In this document: positions 7,875-14,838 of the stretch, piece after piece
Layout of the letters: each line of letters opens with the position of its first letter
Numbering within the stretch: the stretch's first letter is position 1
From: an uncultured Prevotella sp.
GTDB taxonomy: Bacteria > Bacteroidota > Bacteroidia > Bacteroidales > Bacteroidaceae
Direction: 5' to 3'
NCBI GenBank assembly: GCA_905202125.1
Contig: CAJKQX010000010.1
Span: 1 to 43,334, forward strand
DNA length: 43,334 nt
Made by a program: the position numbers and the translations under genes
Notes under the pieces: model-generated
Seen by the model: only the letters and a program-made list of their open reading frames with translations
What the model was told of the DNA's origin: nothing
Database searches by the model: none

Positions 7875-9185
7875 ATGAACAAAATTTTACGCTATTCATT
7901 AATGTCTGCATTGATGCTTATGTATAGTTCAATGTTTGCACAGAAAATTATTACCTTAAATGCCACTGATTATGAAGGCGGAGAGCAAAGCACTGTTACA
8001 AAAGATGTTGTAACACTCACTGTTGATGAAGGAACATCAACGTCAGGCCCAGGTAATCTCAACAACGGCGGACAGTTCCGTATTTACAAAGGTAATATCC
8101 TTACTGTATCTTCTTCGAATGGTACAATCACCCAGATTGTATTTACTTGTACAGCTAATGGAACAACGAAATATGGTCCTGGTTGTTTCAAGGCACAAGA
8201 AGGTTACACTTATGAGAAAACTGGCAAAACAGGTACATGGGTTGGTTCTGCTTCATCGGTTGAATTCACCGCAGAGTCAAATCAGGTTCGTGCTACAACT
8301 ATTGAGATTACCATTAGTGACGGCACAGGTGTAACAAAAGAATCTGCAGGCCTCACTTTCTCAGAGACAACAATTGACCACGAAGTTGGAACAACATTTA
8401 CCGCTCCTACGTTTACAAAAGCAACAACTGCTGCCGTTACCTTCAACTCTGACAATGAAAACGTTGCAGCTGTAAACAGCGAGGGAGTTATTACTATCGG
8501 CAGTGAAGAAGGTAAAGCCGTAATTACAGCCACATCTGAAGAAAACGATGAGTACATGGCCGGCAATGCCACTTGCACCGTTTATGTATGGCACTACAAT
8601 GTTTACAAGAAAGCAACTACGGTTGAGAATGGCAAACAATATCTCATCGTAGCTCAGCGCGACAACAAGACATATTATGCCATGCCTGCCGCAGAAAGTT
8701 CGAAATATGATTATTTGAAAACACAAAACGTGGAAGGATTTGTAGACGAAATAAAAATCAAATCTTCTTATAATGATGAATTTGTCTTTAATGAATTTGA
8801 AGGTGGTTTCTCAATACGAGACTGCTACGGACGCTATCTTTGGTTTGACGACGCACATGCAAGCTTCCAGATGGACGAGAACCAGAAAGCTTGGACTGTA
8901 GAAGCTAATGCAGACGGTACATTCAAACTGACAAACAATAACAAGTATATACAGTGGGGAGACAAAACATACACTACATTTGGCGGATATGCTGAGAAAC
9001 AGGAAAACACAGTTCTGCCCATGCTATATGCTTTAGATAAGGAGGGTAACGGTATAAAAGATATAACAACCAACAACTCTGTAAATAAGAACAACAATGT
9101 TTACAACCTCGCCGGACAGCGTGTGAACAACTCCTACAAAGGCATCGTTATCAAGAATGGTAAGAAATTCTTCAATAACAAATAA
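7875..9185 (+). CDS. Secreted protein with bacterial Ig-like domain and short Prevotella-type C-terminal motif
   Basis: The 436-residue product starts with a Sec signal peptide (about 1-22, ending FAQ). Residues about 25-150 are a beta-rich, Thr/Ser/Gly-rich region of unknown fold. A group 2-like Ig domain covers about 154-235 (LTFSETTIDHEVG, VTFNSDNENVAAVNSEGVIT, GKAVITATS). A further beta domain of about 150 residues follows. The protein ends VYNLAGQRVNNSYKGIVIKN plus GKKFFNNK, a short C-terminal motif I recall on many secreted Prevotella proteins, probably linked to surface sorting. No enzyme motif is visible. It is a single-gene unit with a promoter and a strong terminator. Specific function is unknown. 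Confidence 0.75.
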   Translation: MNKILRYSLMSALMLMYSSMFAQKIITLNATDYEGGEQSTVTKDVVTLTVDEGTSTSGPGNLNNGGQFRIYKGNILTVSSSNGTITQIVFTCTANGTTKYGPGCFKAQEGYTYEKTGKTGTWVGSASSVEFTAESNQVRATTIEITISDGTGVTKESAGLTFSETTIDHEVGTTFTAPTFTKATTAAVTFNSDNENVAAVNSEGVITIGSEEGKAVITATSEENDEYMAGNATCTVYVWHYNVYKKATTVENGKQYLIVAQRDNKTYYAMPAAESSKYDYLKTQNVEGFVDEIKIKSSYNDEFVFNEFEGGFSIRDCYGRYLWFDDAHASFQMDENQKAWTVEANADGTFKLTNNNKYIQWGDKTYTTFGGYAEKQENTVLPMLYALDKEGNGIKDITTNNSVNKNNNVYNLAGQRVNNSYKGIVIKNGKKFFNNK

Positions 9186-9212
9186 ATAATAAAATAAGTA
9201 TTATTACCCACA

Positions 9213-9250
9213 GTGCCAAACATCCGAAATAGATGTTTGGCACTTTTTTG
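9213..9250 (+). terminator. Intrinsic terminator after the secreted protein gene
   Basis: A 13-bp perfect stem (AGTGCCAAACATC 9213-9225, GATGTTTGGCACT 9233-9245) with a 7-nt loop is followed by a T-run to 9250. Confidence 0.9.
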
Positions 9251-9271
9251 TGTAAATCCGTAATATTAATA

Positions 9272-9294
9272 ATTAGTCGGTGTAGGGCTGCAAT
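9272..9294 (+). repeat. Fragment matching the arm of the MITE-like element at 41.3 kb
   Basis: AGTCGGTGTAGGGCTGCAA (9276-9294) and the preceding AATT match 41387-41409 at 21 of 23 positions. The rest of the element (outer ends, inner palindrome) is absent here, so it is a remnant or a shared short repeat. Confidence 0.5.
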
Positions 9295-9348
9295 CTGTTT
9301 TCTTATTCTTCAGTCCGGATTATTACGATTCACTCATAATGTAGTGTG

Positions 9349-9538
9349 ATGCAGGTTAACCTGCATTATTCATAGAACTTCCTGCTACAAATCCCAACTG
9401 ACTGCACCTCAGCGAAGTGCTCACTCTTTCTCTTTGAAAGTAGGGTTTACTACATTCTGCATCGGCATCGTTGTGCTTTCACTGATGCACAGCCATTTGG
9501 TATTCTCGCGACGGAATCCTATGAATAATGCAGGTTAA
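9349..9538. repeat. Inverted-repeat intergenic element with 20-bp arms
   Basis: TTAACCTGCATTATTCATAG (9356-9375) and its perfect reverse complement (9519-9538) bracket about 143 bp. The left arm also belongs to a perfect 18-bp palindrome, ATGCAGGTTAACCTGCAT (9349-9366), so the half-site ATGCAGGTTAA occurs three times. No target duplication or transposase is seen. The interior contains no convincing open frame. I regard it as a dispersed non-coding repeat. Confidence 0.6.
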
Positions 9539-9671
9539 TTCAAATTAAGGTCATATTTTTGTGCATAAATATTCATTATTGATAGTAAAAAATCTTGACA
9601 AATCAAAATCGCGAAATAGAAATTCAGATACCTCAAAATCGCCATTTTTCACCTTCAAAATCATACAATTT

Positions 9672-9759
9672 TGCGAAAGGAACCCTTTGACCATGCGAAA
9701 GGAACCCTTTGACCATGCGAAAGGAACCCTTTTAGAATGCAAAAGGAGCCTTTTTTTGA
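9672..9759 (+). repeat. Degenerating 22-bp tandem repeat
   Basis: Four head-to-tail units of 22 bp begin at 9672, 9694, 9716 and 9738, built on TGCGAAAGGAACCCTTTGAC. The first two are identical, the third and fourth diverge progressively. Each unit carries a short AAAGG/CCTTT dyad. A second pair of imperfect copies (AAAAACCACTGTTTTT) follows to about 9800. Open frames across this tract on both strands (9551-9993) are products of the repetition and are not called as genes. Confidence 0.75.
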
Positions 9760-9863
9760 GCAAAAAACCACTGTTTTTTGTTCGAAAAACCACTGTTTTT
9801 CAACAAAAAACAAGTGATTTCACTCTTCATATTCAGTGACATCATTGATTATCAACGGATTAA

Positions 9864-9966
9864 TCAAACCTCCAAAAAACGGCGTTATTTTGAAATTGAA
9901 AAGTCTTTGTCCAAAATAACGCAGTTATCAGAGGGTTTGACAGAAATTGATTGTATAATTATACAA
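9864..9966. repeat. Nested hairpin and 16-bp palindrome in the intergenic region
   Basis: GCGTTATTTTG (9882-9892) and CAAAATAACGC (9912-9922) form a perfect 11-bp inverted repeat, enclosed by TCAAACC/GGTTTGA (9864-9870, 9934-9940). Immediately after comes the perfect palindrome TTGTATAATTATACAA (9951-9966) and an orphan -7-like TATCTTTG (9967-9974). No gene follows beyond a 12-codon frame at 9990. Function unknown; the rest of 9251-10063 holds only the repeats listed. Confidence 0.45.
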
Positions 9967-10063
9967 TATCTTTGTATAATTATGCAGAAATGAAACCTCT
10001 TTGTAGAATGATTGACATCACACGAAAATAGCATCATCTTTCATTGGAAAGGGTATATATGAA

Positions 10064-10117
10064 AAAGAGCTGCATTTCAAATCAAGTGGTATCAGATCCA
10101 CTCATTTGAAATGCAGC
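10064..10117 (-). terminator. Intrinsic terminator of the OmpP1/FadL-like gene
   Basis: A long stem: GCTGCATTTCAAAT (10069-10082) pairs with ATTTGAAATGCAGC (10104-10117), continued by AGTGG/CCACT inside. In the minus direction it is followed by CTCTTTTTC, matching a terminator for the minus-strand gene ending at 10132. Confidence 0.85.
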
Positions 10118-10131
10118 CCGAAAGGAACTAA

Positions 10132-11736
10132 TCAGAACCGGTAACTAACAGTCATCAAGAGCTGATCGCGTTTGTTGTTCACCTTCACACCATTTGCTAT
10201 ATTCTCAAGGGCGGCATCCTCGCTTGCTGAAGGATAATAACTCATGAATGGATAGAAATCGCCTTTGGTCTGCGTGTAGACATAAGCCAGGTCGAAATTC
10301 CATTTACGATAGTTGTATCCGAAACCGACGGTGAATCGATTTGTGCTGTCCCAGTTGGTGTAATCGGTGGATGAACTGTAATACGAGCCGTATGAATCGA
10401 GCGTACCGTCTTTGAATCCGTCCTTCTCATACATGGAAGAGATGTAATTGTAACCGAGACGCAGAGAGAAAGCATCGGCAAACTTGTATTCAGCACCTAA
10501 TTTGAGTGTGTGAACACCTTTGAGAGTGCGCTCTGTGTGAGATTTCATCACCTCATCGCGCGAACTCGTCTCGTAATATTCATCCCAATACCAGTCGTAA
10601 TAATCGCCGTCATTGATGCGAGTGTCGGTCGTGCCGTAATCGGAATATTCATAAGTGGCACCCAAAGCAAGGAAATTGCCAACGGTATGTCCGAGACTGA
10701 CACCGAAGACCCAGGGAGTACGGAGTTTGAAATCATAAACCTCATTGATTTGTCCTTTGTCATACATTCCTACTGATGAACCGTTGTTTATGCTTGTATA
10801 ATTGGATGTTTTCAGATCATACCATATCGGAGTGTTGACATACAGTCCGACACGGAACGGAGAATCGGCCACGGGACGGAAGATGACACCGAATTTGGCA
10901 TCAAATCCGGTTCCGGTGATCTTGCGTTCATCATCGATAGTTGTATTACCTACACTGGTGCCGTTCTCGTTGACAAGGGTTTCGGTATAAGAACTTACTC
11001 CTTTGTAGTGTACATCGTGCAGTCCGGCAGTGATTCCCCAATAGAAACGGTCATTGACATTACCGCTTATATTGAAATTATATTCACCGATGTAGCCCGT
11101 GTTGCCGCGATCGAACATATATCCATTGGCGTTGTTGTAACGATAAACTCCGTCTGCATCGGTCAGGACCGTGTTGTAATAAAGATAATCCAACTGGTTG
11201 AAGCTCAAAGAAGGATTACCGTAAACGTCTTCGGCAATAATTGTTCCGTTGGAGTTGGGTTTCGGATTGAAGACTCCGGTGTATCCTTTCAGATAAGACA
11301 ACTTGCTTTGAGAAGCGTTGTTGAGCCTGTCGGATGTAGAAAGGATATAATCAAAATTCTTGCTTTTATGGTAATTGAATGCGAAATTCAATCCGTTGTT
11401 ACGTCCCATAAGTTTAGTGGAATAGACAAAACCTATCTGATCGAAGCTCATATTGGTTTTGTCGGCATTGCGAAACGATTTGGCTTCGGGTTGGGATACA
11501 ACACCTAAAGAACCACTGACAACACTGCGACGGCACAAACCGATACCTGCGGGATTGGACGAAATAGTCGAGATGTCGGCTCCCAAAGCCTCCATCGCTC
11601 CACCCATACCTACGTAACGGGCAGTACCATTCAAATCTTTGTTGAGCAAAGACGTATTGTCGTATGTTTCTTGTGCCGAAACCGAAACAACGAGACATAA
11701 CGCTGCTGCTGATAAAAATATATTTCTCATATTCAT
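10132..11736 (-). CDS. OmpP1/FadL/TodX-like outer membrane protein
   Basis: The 534-residue protein has a signal peptide (about 1-22, ending VSAQE) and then the family's N-terminal pattern: GTARYVGMGGAMEALGADI followed by SSNPAGIGLCRR, the Bacteroidota version of the FadL hatch region. The remainder is alternating beta strands rich in aromatic residues and ends in SYRF, a typical C-terminal beta-barrel signal with terminal Phe. FadL-type barrels let hydrophobic compounds across the outer membrane; the ligand here is unknown. It begins 30 bp after the upstream aromatic/glycine-rich protein gene on the same strand, so the two are probably one operon ending at the strong terminator. Confidence 0.85.
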   Translation of the reverse strand: MNMRNIFLSAAALCLVVSVSAQETYDNTSLLNKDLNGTARYVGMGGAMEALGADISTISSNPAGIGLCRRSVVSGSLGVVSQPEAKSFRNADKTNMSFDQIGFVYSTKLMGRNNGLNFAFNYHKSKNFDYILSTSDRLNNASQSKLSYLKGYTGVFNPKPNSNGTIIAEDVYGNPSLSFNQLDYLYYNTVLTDADGVYRYNNANGYMFDRGNTGYIGEYNFNISGNVNDRFYWGITAGLHDVHYKGVSSYTETLVNENGTSVGNTTIDDERKITGTGFDAKFGVIFRPVADSPFRVGLYVNTPIWYDLKTSNYTSINNGSSVGMYDKGQINEVYDFKLRTPWVFGVSLGHTVGNFLALGATYEYSDYGTTDTRINDGDYYDWYWDEYYETSSRDEVMKSHTERTLKGVHTLKLGAEYKFADAFSLRLGYNYISSMYEKDGFKDGTLDSYGSYYSSSTDYTNWDSTNRFTVGFGYNYRKWNFDLAYVYTQTKGDFYPFMSYYPSASEDAALENIANGVKVNNKRDQLLMTVSYRF

Positions 11737-11766
11737 TGAATTTACATGTTAATACTCATACTAATA

Positions 11767-12870
11767 TTATCTTCTGCCGCCGAAGCCGCCACCACCGGAA
11801 CGGCCACCGCCGCCAAAGCTACCGCCACCGGAGCGACCACCTCCGAAACTGCCGCCCGAACGACTGCCGCCAAACGATCCGCTACCCATAGAGGGTGAAG
11901 AGCTCGGACGGGATGATGGTTGTGACATCGTGCTGTTACTATATCGCTGACCACCAAAACTGTTACGGTTGTTGCTATTACTGTTGTTTGTAAAGCCATT
12001 GTTTCGGTTGGACATATTGTTTCGGTTGCCGTAACTGCCATAACCGCTGTTTGAACTACCTCTGTATCCCGAGAAACCGGAGCCGCGATGACCGGTCGAT
12101 GTGCCGGCTCCACGCGAGTGGTTGGTCGTTCCGGTCGGACGCGTGTAGGCATATCCATAAGTCGGACGCCAATAACCGGGATGATGATATCCCCAGCCAT
12201 ACCATCCATGATAATACCATGGCGACGACCATCCGTAATACCACGGGTCATACCAACCATAATACCACGGGTCGTACCATCTGTAATGCCACGGGCTGTA
12301 CCATCCATACGAGAACCCCCATGGACCAATGCGGTAATTCCAGAAGAACGGATCGTACCAACCGTAGAAACCATCGAAACGACCAAGACTACGACTGTAT
12401 GTATAATCATCGTCATAATCGCAGCCATCGTCATAGTATCGGCAGCAATTGTCGTTGTACCGAGCGTCTTCAGAATAATAACGGGCACAGATACTGTCAT
12501 TACCGGCAGCGGGTCGATAAACACCATCGCCTATCTGAAAATCAATGATATCATTGGCGACACTGTCAGTGGATACACTGTCGGTATGAACAGGTTGATA
12601 TGTACTACGCATGGGGCGGCGACGATTGTATTCGTCTACATCGCGGTTGCATCCGATGTGATACGGTGGATTGCGATGCATTCTATTGATATCATGCGCC
12701 GCCTGACGGTTGTTTCTATTGATCTGACGTGCGGCATCACGCTGTATTTTATTAAACTCAGCGGCATGATCCGTCTTCTCTTTCTTCGGAGTGAAATAGA
12801 CATCGTCCTGAGCCATCAGTGACAAAGACATTACTCCGGAAAATATCGATAATAATAATATTCGTTTCAT
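11767..12870 (-). CDS. Secreted aromatic-repeat and glycine-rich protein
   Basis: The 367-residue protein carries a signal peptide (about 1-21, ending LMAQ). Residues 30-90 are Arg/Asn-rich. A Cys- and Asp-rich stretch (127-160) precedes aromatic repeats at about 167-235, including two consecutive WYDPWYYG units (198-213) and variants such as WYSPWHY. The tail (about 250-367) is Ser/Asn/Gly-rich and ends in SFGGGGRSGGGGFGGRR-type repeats. No enzymatic domain is visible. It sits first in a two-gene unit with the FadL-like porin, suggesting an envelope role. Several long open frames overlap it on both strands because of the skewed composition; this frame is preferred for its signal peptide and operon position. 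Confidence 0.78.
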   Translation of the reverse strand: MKRILLLSIFSGVMSLSLMAQDDVYFTPKKEKTDHAAEFNKIQRDAARQINRNNRQAAHDINRMHRNPPYHIGCNRDVDEYNRRRPMRSTYQPVHTDSVSTDSVANDIIDFQIGDGVYRPAAGNDSICARYYSEDARYNDNCCRYYDDGCDYDDDYTYSRSLGRFDGFYGWYDPFFWNYRIGPWGFSYGWYSPWHYRWYDPWYYGWYDPWYYGWSSPWYYHGWYGWGYHHPGYWRPTYGYAYTRPTGTTNHSRGAGTSTGHRGSGFSGYRGSSNSGYGSYGNRNNMSNRNNGFTNNSNSNNRNSFGGQRYSNSTMSQPSSRPSSSPSMGSGSFGGSRSGGSFGGGRSGGGSFGGGGRSGGGGFGGRR

Positions 12871-12907
12871 TTTGCCTCCTTTTGTTTATATTTTCTTTTT
12901 CATGATA

Positions 12908-12915
12908 CAAAAATA
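12908..12915 (-). promoter_or_regulatory. -7-like element upstream of the aromatic/glycine-rich gene
   Basis: TATTTTTG on the minus strand, 38 bp before the start codon. A possible ATTG -33 box (12935-12932) is only 16 bp away, shorter than usual, so the assignment is tentative. Confidence 0.4.
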
Positions 12916-13025
12916 CTGCTTTTATTTTTACCAATAAAGGGAAAAACCCTAAAACGTGATAGGAAAATCCCTATTATTTGCGTATTTTTGTATGCGAAAA
13001 CATAGATTTACATTTTATTGGTCTT

Positions 13026-13889
13026 ATGAAATACTTTGTAGCAGATTTTAAGATAAATTGTACGGGCGAATTGTTTGATATTGCGCGTGATCTGGTTATA
13101 TCCGCGGCAGGCGATGCCCAGTTTGAAGCTTTTGAAGAAAACGAGGGTGGCGTTTTGGCGTACATCCAAAAGGATTTGTTTGACAAGGTTGCTCTCGACA
13201 GCGCATTGGAATCGGTGGACATGCCCGGTGTGGACATACATTATATTATAGAAGACGTAGAAGACAAGAACTGGAATTCGAATTGGGAGGATAATGGATT
13301 CGACCCGATAAATATCGATGGCAAATGTATCGTATATGATGCCAAGCATACGGACAGGTATGCATTGGAAAAAGAAACATTGAACATACTAATTGAGGCT
13401 CGACAGGCTTTCGGCACAGGCACTCACCAAACCACCCGACTGGTGATACGGGAACTGATGAGGAGCAATATGAAAGAGAAATCGCTACTCGATTGCGGTT
13501 GTGGCACGGGAATACTGAGTATTGTCGCTTCAAAGTTAGGTGCAAAGCATGTTGTGGGTTTCGATATCGATGAATGGAGTGTGGACAATGCCAACCACAA
13601 CGCCAAACTGAACGACATTGACAATATGGACGTACTACTTGGAAATGCCGAAATACTGAACGGTGTAGATGAAAGATTTGATGTAGTGGTGGCCAATATC
13701 AACAGAAACATCATTATCTCGGACCTTGCTCAATACACAAAAAGAATGACGGATAAAGCCGTTCTCATTCTCAGCGGATTTTATCAGCATGATATCGACA
13801 TCATACAAACCGAGGCATTAAAATATGATTTACAGCTGACAGGCTGTAATACGGAAGATGATTGGGCCTGCATTGTTTTGACAAAATAA
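13026..13889 (+). CDS. prmA: Ribosomal protein L11 methyltransferase
   Basis: The 287-residue enzyme methylates lysines of ribosomal protein L11 with S-adenosylmethionine. An N-terminal substrate-recognition domain (about 1-100, including NWNSNWEDNGFDPI) precedes the methyltransferase fold with FGTGTHQTT, the SAM-binding LLDCGCGTGILSI, GFDIDEWSV, and VVANINRNI. The frame is open from a TTG at 12978, but that start lies inside a -7-like TATTTTTG (12983-12990) and the extra residues do not resemble the family, so the ATG at 13026 is chosen. It converges on the GH25 gene with a 27-bp gap. Confidence 0.93.
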   Translation: MKYFVADFKINCTGELFDIARDLVISAAGDAQFEAFEENEGGVLAYIQKDLFDKVALDSALESVDMPGVDIHYIIEDVEDKNWNSNWEDNGFDPINIDGKCIVYDAKHTDRYALEKETLNILIEARQAFGTGTHQTTRLVIRELMRSNMKEKSLLDCGCGTGILSIVASKLGAKHVVGFDIDEWSVDNANHNAKLNDIDNMDVLLGNAEILNGVDERFDVVVANINRNIIISDLAQYTKRMTDKAVLILSGFYQHDIDIIQTEALKYDLQLTGCNTEDDWACIVLTK

Positions 13890-13916
13890 AAAGAAGACAT
13901 ATTTCCTAATGAAGAA

Positions 13917-14762
13917 TTATCGCCACGATTGGTCCTGATTGCCAATCGTGAGTTTCTTCATATCGTAATATGAGCCATTGTAAATATTGAAATCAACATA
14001 ACCTTTGATGCCCGGCAAGCGTCCGACATCCGTATGTTGCCAGAATTTCCACGCACCCTTATATTCCACTTTATCCACATAATAATGGGCTATCCAGTAA
14101 GGGTAATCGTCAAAAACGGGCGCATTGAGATATTGCTCCTTAAATTTATAATAGGTATAAATGATTGGCTTCACATGATATTTATCTTCCACGATGTGAA
14201 GCCATGTGAGCACATCCCGCTGAAAGTCCTCAATGGATTGATCTTTCTTTTTGTGCTCAACATCAAGTACCGGCGGAAGATCACCATTCTCCAGCCTGAC
14301 CTTACTTAAAAAATAGTAAGCCTGTTCGCGAGGCGTCGACTTATTGCTCCAGAAATGGTATGCTCCCCGGATATATCCATACTCACGTGCCTGATAGAAA
14401 TTATCCGCAAATTTCTCGTCTATCTTTGTGGTGCCTTCTGTCGCCTTTATCATGATGAAACGCAGGGGACATCCCTCAATCATTGCATTGCGCAAATCGT
14501 CCCAATCGATATCACCTTGATAATGAGAAATGTCTATGCCATGTATTTCATATCCTTCGGGATACTCGGCGTCACCATATAATGCCCGCCATCTGAAACC
14601 CGTAGGACTGACAAAGAAATAATAAAAGAACCATACATAAAGCGAAAGTCCACAGATAGCCCCTACCCACCATGCCCAATGTGAATGTTTGCGAAAGAAG
14701 GTAAGGTCGAGACCGAAAAGTTTTTTATGTGATTTTCGTTTGTATTTTCTTTTATTCGGCAT
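13917..14762 (-). CDS. Membrane-anchored GH25 lysozyme (N-acetylmuramidase)
   Basis: The 281-residue protein has a basic N terminus, one transmembrane segment (about 29-52, rich in Trp, Tyr and Phe) and a periplasm-facing glycoside hydrolase family 25 domain. Visible family motifs are GIDISHYQGDIDW (75-87), IMIKATEG (103-110), RGAYHFW (132-138) and the catalytic-centre DVEH (167-170). GH25 enzymes cleave the MurNAc-GlcNAc bond of peptidoglycan. The lack of a cleavable signal suggests anchoring to the inner membrane. It lies 76 bp downstream of pfp on the same strand, separated by a terminator hairpin. A 9-bp hairpin (13924-13950) overlaps its 3' end. Confidence 0.9.
   Translation of the reverse strand: MPNKRKYKRKSHKKLFGLDLTFFRKHSHWAWWVGAICGLSLYVWFFYYFFVSPTGFRWRALYGDAEYPEGYEIHGIDISHYQGDIDWDDLRNAMIEGCPLRFIMIKATEGTTKIDEKFADNFYQAREYGYIRGAYHFWSNKSTPREQAYYFLSKVRLENGDLPPVLDVEHKKKDQSIEDFQRDVLTWLHIVEDKYHVKPIIYTYYKFKEQYLNAPVFDDYPYWIAHYYVDKVEYKGAWKFWQHTDVGRLPGIKGYVDFNIYNGSYYDMKKLTIGNQDQSWR
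13924..13950 (-). terminator. Hairpin at the 3' end of the GH25 gene
   Basis: CACGATTGG (13924-13932) and CCAATCGTG (13942-13950) form a perfect 9-bp stem inside the last codons of the lysozyme gene. There is no clear T-run, so terminator function is uncertain; it could block converging transcription. Confidence 0.35.
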
Positions 14763-14770
14763 ATAATATA

Positions 14771-14810
14771 AATTTATAAAATGAGAGCAGAAGCGTTTGT
14801 TCTGCCCTCA
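14771..14810 (-). terminator. Intrinsic terminator of pfp
   Basis: TGAGAGCAGAA (14782-14792) pairs with TTCTGCCCTCA (14800-14810) with one G-U pair. On the minus strand it is followed by TTTTATAAATTT. It separates pfp from the lysozyme gene. Confidence 0.65.
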
Positions 14811-14838
14811 CTTTATATCTTATTGTATGTAAGAAAGA

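Noticed and set aside
9672..9759. Possible CRISPR array
   Set aside because: The 22-bp units are contiguous with no spacers, and no cas gene is present.
9551..9993. Three open frames (71-92 codons) on both strands in the repeat tract
   Set aside because: They consist largely of translated 22-bp repeats and lack start-region signals; better explained as repeat by-products.
11742..12822. Long open frames of 261 and 244 codons overlapping the aromatic/glycine-rich gene on both strands
   Set aside because: They arise from the skewed composition of the real gene: Thr/Ile/Met/Arg-rich, no signal peptide or domain, and they conflict with the operon arrangement.
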